A stretch of 7,132 nt of DNA from Bifidobacterium breve (GCA_943325425.2 CALPPJ020000063.1:1-7132), one strand, 5' to 3'; positions 1 through 6,447 are shown, counted from the stretch's first letter. The notes: a model not told the origin generated them from the letters alone. Translations and numbers: made by a program.

Positions 1-1
1 G

Positions 2-1342
2 CCCCTGCCCGACCGCATCACTGAGAAACTCTCCAGCAGTCTGACGCGTATTCGCATGAATCCGTTATATGTTTCGCGCCAGCGCAAAATTGAATCCTGG
101 CTACAAGGACTACCAGTGGTTGGCCAACAGGCCGAAAAAGGAATGGAAGCCGTGAAGGCAGCTGTTCGTGAATTCTTGCAGCCGCCCTCATTTTTTGAAG
201 CGCTGGGCGTTCGTTACATCGGACCCATAGATGGACATGATGTTCGCGAACTAGAAATCGCGTTACGTAATGCCGAAGACTTATCAAGCGAAGGCCCAAT
301 CGTCGTTCATGTTTTGACCCAAAAGGGCAAGGGCTATCCGCCTGCCGAAGACGACGATGAAAAGCATCTTCACGACACACCAGTATTCGATCCAGCGGTC
401 GGACCTCCTAAGGCTGTTCCGTCTGGTTACACCCAAGCTTTCGCCGATGCAATTCTGAAAGAAGCCGAAGCCGACTCGCGCCTTGTGGCAATCACCGCTG
501 CAATGCCGGGACCAACTGGACTCCTGCCTTTTCAAGAACGATTCCCTCAACGCTTCTTCGATGTTGGAATCGCTGAGCAACACGCCGTCACTGGTGCAGC
601 CGGAATGGCCATGGGAGGATTGCGACCGATCGTTGCGTTGTATTCGACCTTCTTGTCACGCGCGTGGGACCAAGTTGTCTATGACGTCGCGTTGCACCGC
701 TTGCCGGTGATCTTCTGTTTAGATCGCGCTGGAATCACCGGCGACGATGGCCCAAGTCACCATGGCATCTATGACATGGCACTTTTGTGCAAAGTGCCGG
801 GCATGCGTGTCTTGGCGCCGTCAAGCGCTCAAGAACTGCAGCAGATGTTGCACGATGCAGTGTCGTTGACCGACTCTGGCCCCGTGGTGATTCGTTATCC
901 CAAAGGCTCGGCACGCCAAGTGGGCAATGACGAAGTTGGTTCTGGTTTGCAGGCGTTACGCCTTCGTGAGGGTGACCACAAAATTGCCATCTTGGCAGTC
1001 GGGAAAATGGTGGCGGCAGCTCTCAAAGCCGCTGACGTACTCGCCGAAAGAGGAATCTCAGCAACAGTCTGGGATGTTCGTTCGTGCGCCCCACTTGATC
1101 CAGAGATGTGTGCTGATGCAGCGCGACATGAACGAGTCATCACTATTGAAGATGGCATCCGAGAAGGTGGAGTGGGCATGTCTATCGCCGCCGCGATCAG
1201 TGGAATCAGCGGAGATTGTCGAGTTGAATCACTCGGAGTACCAACGAAATTTATGCCTCATGCCAAACCTGATCGCTTATTAGCGCAACTTGGCCTCGAT
1301 GCTGATGGCATTATCAAGGCATACGACTCCGCACCCGCGTGA
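2..1342 (+). CDS. dxs: 1-deoxy-D-xylulose-5-phosphate synthase, 5'-truncated by window edge
   Basis: TPP- and Mg-dependent enzyme that condenses pyruvate with glyceraldehyde 3-phosphate to give DXP, the first step of the MEP isoprenoid pathway and a thiamine precursor in many bacteria; cytosolic. The frame is open from base 2, giving 446 visible codons. DXS is usually about 620-640 residues, so roughly 190 N-terminal residues (including the GDG TPP-pyrophosphate site) lie outside the window. The internal ATG at 56 is not the true start, because the codons before it match the family (segment ending SLTRIR). Visible landmarks are YIGPIDGHD (the GxxDGHD region), AAMPGPTGL, the FDVGIAEQHAVT motif whose Glu (codon 575-577) activates TPP, LDRAGITGDDGPSHHG, and a C-terminal transketolase domain containing TIEDGIREGGVG. 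The protein closely resembles remembered mycobacterial DXS throughout and shows no frameshift. It ends 23 bases before the next gene, which is probably co-transcribed. Confidence 0.97.
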   Translation, partial: PLPDRITEKLSSSLTRIRMNPLYVSRQRKIESWLQGLPVVGQQAEKGMEAVKAAVREFLQPPSFFEALGVRYIGPIDGHDVRELEIALRNAEDLSSEGPIVVHVLTQKGKGYPPAEDDDEKHLHDTPVFDPAVGPPKAVPSGYTQAFADAILKEAEADSRLVAITAAMPGPTGLLPFQERFPQRFFDVGIAEQHAVTGAAGMAMGGLRPIVALYSTFLSRAWDQVVYDVALHRLPVIFCLDRAGITGDDGPSHHGIYDMALLCKVPGMRVLAPSSAQELQQMLHDAVSLTDSGPVVIRYPKGSARQVGNDEVGSGLQALRLREGDHKIAILAVGKMVAAALKAADVLAERGISATVWDVRSCAPLDPEMCADAARHERVITIEDGIREGGVGMSIAAAISGISGDCRVESLGVPTKFMPHAKPDRLLAQLGLDADGIIKAYDSAPA

Positions 1343-1365
1343 ATCACTGATGACTCACTAACAAC

Positions 1366-2160
1366 ATGACCTCTTCACCTGACATCAATCTTGCCGACGA
1401 ACTTTCATTGGCGATTCGTATTGCCGATGCCGCCGATGCAATCTCACTTCCGTATTTTGAACGACAAAATTTCACTCTGTCGCGCAAAGCAGATCACAGT
1501 GAAGTCACCGAGGCAGATCGCAACACCGAAACCGTCATCGTTGATCTCATCGCCAAACATCGACCCGATCACGCGATCTACGGAGAAGAACATGGGCACG
1601 CTGGTAACGCGGCATCGCCTTGGAAATGGGTCATCGATCCCATTGACGGCACCTCAAATTTTGTCCGTGGCGTACCTGTTTGGGCCACTTTGATTGCACT
1701 CGTGCACGATGTAGATGGACCAGTGATGGGGGTTATTTCAGCTCCCGCTTTACCCCGTCGCTGGTGGGCGGCTCGAGGTATCGGTGCTTTTGCCAACGGA
1801 CGCCCCATGAAGGTCTCTGAGGTATCAAAGATTTCTGAGGCACAAGTCAGTGTCACGTTTAATTTGGGATGGGATCAAGCTGGTGGCACACAAGCATTGG
1901 TGGCTCTTCAACAACGGGCCTATCGCGCTCGCGGATACGGAGACTTTTGGCAGCACATGCTGGTCGCCGAAGGAGCCGTCGACATCGCAGTTGATGCAAT
2001 CGGGTTAGCCCCCTACGACAATGCTGCGGTTCAGGCAATCGTAGAAGTTGCCGGAGGTCGCCACACCGACCGCTTTGGAGTTCGCGATTACGAACAGAAC
2101 TCGGCGATATCAACCAACGGTCGCTTACATGATGAGGTCATTACTAGTCTCAAGGTATGA
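1366..2160 (+). CDS. hisN: Inositol-monophosphatase-family phosphatase, probable histidinol-phosphatase (HisN type)
   Basis: Mg-dependent phosphomonoesterase of the IMPase/FIG superfamily, 264 aa (usual length about 250-275). Metal-site motifs are complete: GEEHG at residues 73-77 (Glu74), DPIDGT at 91-96 (Asp91, Asp94), and Asp218 in PYDNAA, where most members have WDxAA. The segments NFVRGVPVWA, SAPALPRRWWAARG, RARGYGDF, LVAEGAVDIA and TNGRLHDEV match actinobacterial HisN (the Mycobacterium Rv3137 type) better than general inositol phosphatases, so dephosphorylation of L-histidinol phosphate in histidine synthesis is the best guess. Inositol phosphate or another small phosphate ester remains possible. 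The ATG has no Shine-Dalgarno in the 23 bases after the dxs stop, so translation is probably coupled or SD-independent. The stop overlaps the next start as ATGA. No other his gene is in view. Family call is firm; substrate moderate. Confidence 0.85.
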   Translation: MTSSPDINLADELSLAIRIADAADAISLPYFERQNFTLSRKADHSEVTEADRNTETVIVDLIAKHRPDHAIYGEEHGHAGNAASPWKWVIDPIDGTSNFVRGVPVWATLIALVHDVDGPVMGVISAPALPRRWWAARGIGAFANGRPMKVSEVSKISEAQVSVTFNLGWDQAGGTQALVALQQRAYRARGYGDFWQHMLVAEGAVDIAVDAIGLAPYDNAAVQAIVEVAGGRHTDRFGVRDYEQNSAISTNGRLHDEVITSLKV

Positions 2161-3878
2161 CCGATCTCGTCATTACTAACGCCAACCTCGTTGATGGTTC
2201 GGGCACCCCATCTCGAATGGCCGATATTTCAGTCACCAATGGTCGCGTCACCGAAGTCGCCCCAGTTGGCGCAATCAGTCAAGGGTCTCAACGAATTATT
2301 GATGCTCAAGGATTACTCGTCACTCCTGGCTTTGTTGATATTCATACTCACTACGACGCTCAGGTTTCCTGGGACCCGTTACTGACTCCAAGTTCGTGGC
2401 ATGGCGTCACCACAGCAGTGATGGGCAACTGCGGAGTTGGTTTTGCTCCCGCTCATCCAGATCGTCATCAATGGCTGATCGAGCTGATGGAAGGTGTTGA
2501 AGACATCCCTGGAGCAGCCATGACTGATGGCATCGACTGGCAATGGGAAAGTTTCCCGGAGTACCTCGACTCAGTGGACCAACGGAATTATGTCATTGAT
2601 GTCGGAACGCAAATCGCGCACGGCGCATTGCGGGCGTACGTGATGGGTCAACGTGGCGCCGACAACGAACCTGCCAATGCCGACGATTGCGTCAACATGG
2701 CACGTTTAGTCGAAGAAGCTCTACGCGCTGGAGCGCTTGGTTTTTCAACCAGTCGTACACCGCTACATAAGTCAAAGAGTGGAGAACTCGTTCCCGGCAC
2801 GATGGTTGATCCCGCCGAGTTGTATGCGATTGCCGACGCAATGGCAAGCGTTGGCCATGGCAATTTCCAGTTCTCACCCGAACACGTACGAGTACCAATT
2901 GAAGAATGGCCATGGATGCGCGAACTCGCACAACGATCTGGTCGTCCCGTGAGTGTCAACCTCAGTCAGACCGATCAATCACCTGATCTATGGCGCTCAG
3001 TTCTTGAACTACTCACCCAAGCCCATGCTGATGGCATTCCGATTTACTCACAAGTTGCTGGCCGTTCCATCGGCATCATGTATTGCCTACAAGGAAGTGC
3101 ACATCCGCTGCTCTTCCATCCCGCCTACGCTGAAGTGCAAAATTTGCCAATGAACGAAAGGTTGCAGGCCCTCAAAGATCCAACACGCCGCGAACGTCTG
3201 CTGAATGAGATCCCCAATGACGGCGGACTCTTTCAAAAGATCGTCTTTGACAAATTAGATGGCATGTGGCTCGTGGACGGATCAAATATTGATTACGAAC
3301 CACGTCGCGAAGATTCAATTGGCGGAATTGCTCGTCGAACTGGAGCCAACCCCATGCAACTGATCGTTGATCAGTTGTGCAGCAACAATGGCAACGGAAT
3401 GATTTATGCGCCATTTTTCAACTACTCGTATGGCGACCTTTCAATGGCATACGAAGCACATCGCCATCCACACACACGTATGGGACTTTCTGATGCCGGC
3501 GCTCACTGCGGAGCAATCTGTGATGGCGGCATGCCCACCTTCATGCTCACGCATTGGACCCGTGACCGCACGCGCGGACCACGACTACCGCTTGAATTCA
3601 TTGTTCATCGCCAAACCCGTCAAACTGCCGAGTTCTATGGTTTGCACGACCGCGGACTGATCGCACCTGGCATGCGCGCTGATATCAACATCATTGATTA
3701 CGACAATCTCGGATTTGATGTGCCCCGTATGGCGTACGACTTACCGGCAAATGGCCGTCGTCTCGTACAACACGGCAAAGGCTACACAGCAACTTTTGTT
3801 GCGGGAGTTCAAACTGTCGACAACGACTCGTTCACTGGTGAATTACCAGGTCGACTCATCCGCGGCCCTCAGCGATAA
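2157..3878 (+). CDS. Amidohydrolase, N-acyl-D-amino-acid deacylase (D-aminoacylase) family
   Basis: A 573-residue metal-dependent hydrolase of the amidohydrolase superfamily (COG3653 / Amidohydro_3 type). Family members remove acyl groups from N-acyl-D-amino acids or act on related cyclic amides; the substrate here cannot be read from sequence. It starts with the usual beta-sandwich strand (LVITNANLVDGSG) and GLLVTPGFVDIHTHYD, giving metal ligands His63 and His65. GNCGVGFAP follows at 90-98, with Cys92 at the position of the metal-bridging Cys of D-aminoacylase. GALGFSTSR is at 192-200, the late-barrel Asp446 is in GLSDAGAH, and the C-terminal sandwich (GLIAPGMRADINIID) is at 500-514. The two mid-barrel His ligands of classical D-aminoacylase (tHxR and SHhK motifs) are not evident: the aligned segments read NFQFSPEH and VNLSQTD. 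The ATG overlaps the previous stop by 4 bases, suggesting translational coupling. The last 10 bases overlap the convergent nfuA coding end. No signal peptide is seen. Confidence 0.85.
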   Translation: MTDLVITNANLVDGSGTPSRMADISVTNGRVTEVAPVGAISQGSQRIIDAQGLLVTPGFVDIHTHYDAQVSWDPLLTPSSWHGVTTAVMGNCGVGFAPAHPDRHQWLIELMEGVEDIPGAAMTDGIDWQWESFPEYLDSVDQRNYVIDVGTQIAHGALRAYVMGQRGADNEPANADDCVNMARLVEEALRAGALGFSTSRTPLHKSKSGELVPGTMVDPAELYAIADAMASVGHGNFQFSPEHVRVPIEEWPWMRELAQRSGRPVSVNLSQTDQSPDLWRSVLELLTQAHADGIPIYSQVAGRSIGIMYCLQGSAHPLLFHPAYAEVQNLPMNERLQALKDPTRRERLLNEIPNDGGLFQKIVFDKLDGMWLVDGSNIDYEPRREDSIGGIARRTGANPMQLIVDQLCSNNGNGMIYAPFFNYSYGDLSMAYEAHRHPHTRMGLSDAGAHCGAICDGGMPTFMLTHWTRDRTRGPRLPLEFIVHRQTRQTAEFYGLHDRGLIAPGMRADINIIDYDNLGFDVPRMAYDLPANGRRLVQHGKGYTATFVAGVQTVDNDSFTGELPGRLIRGPQR

Positions 3879-4510
3879 AAGGGATTTTCTCCCGAATTGT
3901 GATCGGTCAAGTCCCGAACTCGCTGAATCCCTGCAACTTTTTCCACGAGAGTGGTTTGGACACCTTCAAGCATCGTGACTTTGCTCATCGAACAACCGTG
4001 GCAGCCACCACCCATGGTGAGATACGCCGTGCCAGCTTCGTCGTGTCCAGCAAACGTTACGAAACCGCCGTGCGCGGCAAGTGCTGGGTTGACTTCAGTG
4101 GCAACGATTGCTTCGATTTCTGCTGACAATGCGTCGTCGTTAACCAATCCCTCCACCATCGGGACTGCCGGCTTATTTGGATTTCGAATCACCAAACCAC
4201 CAGACGCCGAAAAGTCGAGGATTGCTCCTTCAAGCAATTCGACATCCTTTGCGGGAATGATGACCTTCATTCCGTTATGCGTGCGCACCTCATCGGTAAA
4301 CGCGGCCTTGCGGAACTCATCCAGCGACAAGTCATACTTGAACTCTTCGCCAGGTCCACTGACAATTTCAAGCCTCAAACCCAACGAGGCAGCATCTTCT
4401 TCGGCGTCGCGCAATGAAATGAGTTCGCTCAGAGCAGCGTCAGTAATACTGATGATGCTGCTGACTTCGGCATTTTGGAATGGTGAATTTTGGGGGGCGA
4501 GAGGGCTCAC
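3869..4510 (-). CDS. nfuA: Fe-S cluster carrier NfuA (A-type-like domain plus NifU C-terminal domain)
   Basis: Cytosolic carrier that delivers [4Fe-4S] clusters to target apoproteins; 213 aa against 191 in E. coli NfuA. Residues about 19-115 form a degenerate A-type (HesB/IscA-like) domain beginning ISITDAAL. Its three cluster cysteines are absent: the segment NPNKPAVPM stands where A-type carriers have their CxC. The NifU domain (about 125-200) contains NPALAAHGG and GGGCHGCSM, with Cys170 and Cys173 the only cysteines in the protein, as expected for a subunit-bridging cluster. The tail RVRDLTDHNSGENPFY closely matches E. coli NfuA. The start is GTG at 4510; no ATG, GTG or TTG lies between it and the in-frame TGA upstream. 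It has no Shine-Dalgarno, but a TAGCCT hexamer lies 7 bases upstream, compatible with leaderless transcription. The first 15 or so residues are not family-conserved, so the start is less certain than the call. Confidence 0.93.
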   Translation of the reverse strand: MSPLAPQNSPFQNAEVSSIISITDAALSELISLRDAEEDAASLGLRLEIVSGPGEEFKYDLSLDEFRKAAFTDEVRTHNGMKVIIPAKDVELLEGAILDFSASGGLVIRNPNKPAVPMVEGLVNDDALSAEIEAIVATEVNPALAAHGGFVTFAGHDEAGTAYLTMGGGCHGCSMSKVTMLEGVQTTLVEKVAGIQRVRDLTDHNSGENPFYR

Positions 4511-4517
4511 AAGGGTG

Positions 4518-4523
4518 AGGCTA
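4518..4523 (-). promoter_or_regulatory. Possible -10 hexamer for a leaderless nfuA transcript
   Basis: On the minus strand TAGCCT fits the actinobacterial TAnnnT -10 pattern and is followed by 7 bases (CACCCTT) and then the GTG start, the spacing expected if transcription begins at the start codon. The upstream -35 is weak: CTGACG 19 bases away, or GACGAG at 17. It is offered mainly because the gene has no Shine-Dalgarno and its 78-base upstream gap is long enough for its own promoter. Confidence 0.25.
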
Positions 4524-4588
4524 CCCGTGTCGTCAATCGCCTCGTCAGATCGTGGTCACAAAAACCTCAATTGACTGCCACAGCGCAT

Positions 4589-5365
4589 CTATCGAGGTCC
4601 CCCGCCGTCACATTCAATGCGTTGTCCCGTCACATAGCCAGCCCCTTCGCTACATAGCCAGAGCACCACGTTGGCGACATCAAGCGGCTGACATACCCGA
4701 CCAAAAGGCGAACCTTGATCAAGGCTGCGGAGGTCTTCCATCTCACGCTTGCCGGTCATAGCGCGGGCCAAACGAAGACCCATATCGGTTTCAACTAAAC
4801 CCGGTGCGACGATATTGCAGTGGATGCCGTATTGGCGTTCTTCTTTTGCCAGCGTGAGCGCCAAGGCCTCCATCGCGGCTTTACCCATGCTGTACGGACC
4901 ACCATTGGCCGTCATATGAGATGTTGCGACCGAAGAAATCATGACAATGTCGCCGCGTGGACGCGTGCGCATTGACGGCAAAGCGCAGCGCGCCAAAGAA
5001 TGTGGACCTACTGCATGAGTATTTAACAATCGAGTGACTTCAGCGGCATCAGTATCAGCTACTCCTTGACCCCGAGACGCGATTCCAGCATTGCAAACAA
5101 GAATGTCAATAAAACCAAAATCAGCAACGACATGATCAACCATGATCGCAACTGCCTCAGGGTCGTCAACTGACGCTTCGTACGCTTTGGCGCTGCCACC
5201 TGCAGCAGTGATTGCTGCAACGGTTTCAAGTGCCGACTCTTTGTCCTTGCGATAATTCACCGCGATCGATGCTCCCTCACTCGCAAGTAGCTCGCAGATT
5301 CCGCGACCGATACCACGACCGCCACCAGACACCAATGCCACGCGACCCTTCATTGAATTTCCCAT
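4589..5365 (-). CDS. Short-chain dehydrogenase/reductase, FabG-like
   Basis: Classical SDR of 258 aa (family about 250) that interconverts a ketone and an alcohol using NAD(P). From the chosen start, the Rossmann motif is SGGGRGIG at residues 13-20 (Ser replaces the usual Thr). NAG is at 92-94, the structural Asn at 115 (LLNTHAVG), catalytic Ser145 in MISSVA, and Tyr158 with Lys162 in YSMGK. APGLVETDM and a C-terminal VTGQRIECDGG also fit. A basic residue after the second strand (VNYRKDK) hints at NADP preference. It resembles 3-oxoacyl-ACP reductase FabG and similar oxidoreductases, but with no fatty-acid gene nearby the substrate is unknown. Three in-frame ATGs compete (5380, 5365, 5353); 5365 is preferred because AGGGGA sits 6 bases before it. 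It lies 78 bases upstream of nfuA on the same strand and is divergent from the transporter gene. Confidence 0.9.
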   Translation of the reverse strand: MGNSMKGRVALVSGGGRGIGRGICELLASEGASIAVNYRKDKESALETVAAITAAGGSAKAYEASVDDPEAVAIMVDHVVADFGFIDILVCNAGIASRGQGVADTDAAEVTRLLNTHAVGPHSLARCALPSMRTRPRGDIVMISSVATSHMTANGGPYSMGKAAMEALALTLAKEERQYGIHCNIVAPGLVETDMGLRLARAMTGKREMEDLRSLDQGSPFGRVCQPLDVANVVLWLCSEGAGYVTGQRIECDGGGPR

Positions 5366-5371
5366 ACCATT

Positions 5372-5377
5372 TCCCCT
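5372..5377 (-). promoter_or_regulatory. Shine-Dalgarno AGGGGA that decides the SDR start
   Basis: On the minus strand AGGGGA is followed by AATGGT and then the ATG at 5365, a near-ideal 6-base spacing. The longer ORF start at 5380 would place this site inside the coding region and has only GAAGGG three bases upstream, which is too close. Confidence 0.55.
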
Positions 5378-5417
5378 CATTCGCCCTTCGTGCGCTGACT
5401 TGTGTCATTCTGTCACT

Positions 5418-6341
5418 ATGCAAGAAGGAAGCAAGAAGGCAATTATTGCCGCATTCGTCGCCAACCTCGGAATCGCCATTGCCAAGTTTGTCGGTTTTAT
5501 CCTCACTCAGTCCGCAGGTTTGCTTGCCGAATCAGTGCACTCACTCGCCGATACCGGCAATCAAGCACTATTGCTTTTTGGCAGTAAGCGCTCCAGCAAG
5601 AAGGCCAACGACCGCTATCAATTTGGGTACGGTCGCGAACGTTATTTTTGGTCGTTTGTTGTCGCTCTCGTCCTTTTCTCCATGGGCGGCCTATTTGCCC
5701 TTTATGAAGGAATTCAAAAACTAGTGCATCCGCATGAAACGGAAAACCTTGCAGTCGCCCTAGGAATTCTTGGGGCTGCCATATTGCTTGAGTCGTATTC
5801 GCTTCGCACCGCAGTTAAAGAAGCCAACCATGTGAAGCCCAAGAATCAGAGTTGGTGGAAGTTCATTCGAACCGCCAAACAACCCGAACTCCCCGTCGTA
5901 CTACTTGAAGATGTTGGAGCCGAGATAGGCCTCGTACTTGCTTTCTCGGGCGTGCTCGTAGCGCACTACACCCACGAACCTCGCTGGGACGCCGTTGGCT
6001 CAATCAGCATCGGAGTGCTCCTGGTCATTATTGCTGCAATACTCGCAGTCGAAATGAAGGGTTTGTTAATTGGTGAATCAGCCCTAACGACCGACGTCGA
6101 CAAGATCGAGACGGCGATCACCTCTCATCAGAATGTCCGTCGCATCATCCATTTGCGAACCGAACATCTCAGCCCCGACGAGGTTCTCGTTGCTAGCAAA
6201 ATTGAATTTGACCAAACACTTTCCATGGTCGAGCTTTCATCCACTATTGACGAAGTGGAATCCGCGATTAGATCAAACCTTCCGACGGCGAAATTCATTT
6301 TCATTGAACCCGACATCGTGCGTCAACAAAGCGTAAACTAA
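5418..6341 (+). CDS. Cation diffusion facilitator (CDF) family metal transporter, SLC30A9-like
   Basis: Inner-membrane proton-coupled divalent metal exporter (Zn, Mn, Co, Fe or similar; specificity not readable), 307 aa. Six hydrophobic segments fall at about 8-29, 33-55, 78-100, 112-130, 160-183 and 191-214, followed by a cytoplasmic ferredoxin-like domain at about 218-300. The TM2 motif SAGLLAESVHSLADTGNQ carries metal ligands His41 and Asp45. TM5 reads LLEDVGAEIGL, giving Asp165 and Glu169 where YiiP-type CDFs have HxxxD. FGYGRERYFWSF and the LLED motif resemble the SLC30A9/ZnT9 branch. The frame can be extended to a TTG at 5400, but the ATG at 5418 fits family N-termini better. Neither start has a Shine-Dalgarno, so initiation is probably leaderless or SD-independent. 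It is divergent from the SDR gene, with 52 bases between the starts. Its stop precedes the TPP riboswitch by about 13 bases with no terminator between, so some read-through into the thiamine gene is likely. Confidence 0.92.
   Translation: MQEGSKKAIIAAFVANLGIAIAKFVGFILTQSAGLLAESVHSLADTGNQALLLFGSKRSSKKANDRYQFGYGRERYFWSFVVALVLFSMGGLFALYEGIQKLVHPHETENLAVALGILGAAILLESYSLRTAVKEANHVKPKNQSWWKFIRTAKQPELPVVLLEDVGAEIGLVLAFSGVLVAHYTHEPRWDAVGSISIGVLLVIIAAILAVEMKGLLIGESALTTDVDKIETAITSHQNVRRIIHLRTEHLSPDEVLVASKIEFDQTLSMVELSSTIDEVESAIRSNLPTAKFIFIEPDIVRQQSVN
6310..6339 (+). promoter_or_regulatory. Candidate promoter for the riboswitch-thiamine pyrophosphokinase transcript
   Basis: CCGACA (6310-6315, four of six to the TTGACA -35) and TAAACT (6334-6339, fits TAnnnT) are separated by 18 bases inside the 3' end of the transporter gene. 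The -10 overlaps the transporter's last codons, and a start site near 6346 would leave about 9 bases before aptamer stem P1. The position suits a riboswitch leader, but both hexamers are imperfect and this was found by eye. Confidence 0.35.
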
Positions 6342-6354
6342 ACTCACTACAACA

Positions 6355-6447
6355 CAACGGGGAGCTCACGAGATCGGTGGGCTGAGAGGGTGACTGCTGT
6401 CGCCGACCCGAGAACCTGAACTGGGTAATGCCAGCGGAGGGATTGGA
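6355..6447 (+). ncRNA. TPP riboswitch (THI element) overlapping the ribosome-binding site
   Basis: All conserved parts of the thiamine pyrophosphate aptamer are visible. A short P1 pairs CAA 6355-6357 with TTG 6443-6445, and P2 pairs CGGG 6358-6361 with CCCG 6407-6410. P3 is a 7-bp helix, AGCTCAC 6363-6369 with GTGGGCT 6377-6383, including one G-U pair. The pyrimidine-binding CTGAGA is at 6382-6387. An optional extra hairpin pairs 6389-6394 with 6399-6404 around TGCT. P4 pairs CCT 6415-6417 with AGG 6438-6440; P5 pairs CTGG 6421-6424 with CCAG 6431-6434 around GTAATG, followed by the diagnostic GCGGAGGGA. That last block contains the Shine-Dalgarno of the following gene, so ligand binding should block ribosome access directly, without a separate expression platform. 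No terminator hairpin follows. This matches the known actinobacterial style of THI element and regulates a thiamine gene, as expected. Confidence 0.96.
6436..6441 (+). promoter_or_regulatory. Shine-Dalgarno GGAGGG embedded in the TPP aptamer
   Basis: GGAGGG lies 6 bases before the ATG at 6448 and is the strongest ribosome-binding site in the window. Its AGG at 6438-6440 is the 3' strand of aptamer stem P4 beside the pyrophosphate-binding junction, so it should be open without TPP and closed with TPP. It also fixes the start codon of the downstream gene. Confidence 0.85.

Noticed and set aside
56..1342. ATG at 56 as a true start, giving a short dxs-like protein.
   Set aside because: The frame is open back to base 2 and the preceding residues match the DXS family, so this is an edge truncation and not a short gene.
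3875..3893. Terminator-like hairpin on the minus strand (GGGA-GAAAA-TCCC followed by TTTT) at the end of nfuA.
   Set aside because: The stem is only 4 bp and is made of the last nfuA codons; too weak to call a terminator.
3951..4574. A 207-codon plus-strand ORF antisense to nfuA.
   Set aside because: The minus strand encodes a full, motif-complete NfuA. The plus-strand translation is Ser/Pro/Ala-rich with no recognisable motif, typical of a mirror frame.
4632..4661. Ten-base direct repeat ACATAGCCAG, copies 20 bases apart.
   Set aside because: It lies in SDR coding sequence, in different reading frames, encoding the conserved LWLCSE and GYVTGQ segments; chance similarity.
5400..5417. TTG at 5400 as start of the transporter gene.
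   Set aside because: It adds six residues (leader MCHSVT) with no Shine-Dalgarno gain. The ATG at 5418 fits the usual short N-terminus before TM1.
5366..5417. Possible divergent operator or promoter between the SDR and transporter genes.
   Set aside because: TGTCA occurs twice, but there is no convincing palindrome, and the best -35/-10 pair for the minus strand (TTGCTT, 16 bases, CAGAAT) is poor.
5212..5724. A 170-codon plus-strand ORF crossing the SDR 5' end and the start of the transporter.
   Set aside because: It overlaps two clear genes and its translation is low in complexity (Ser/Pro/Leu) without family features.
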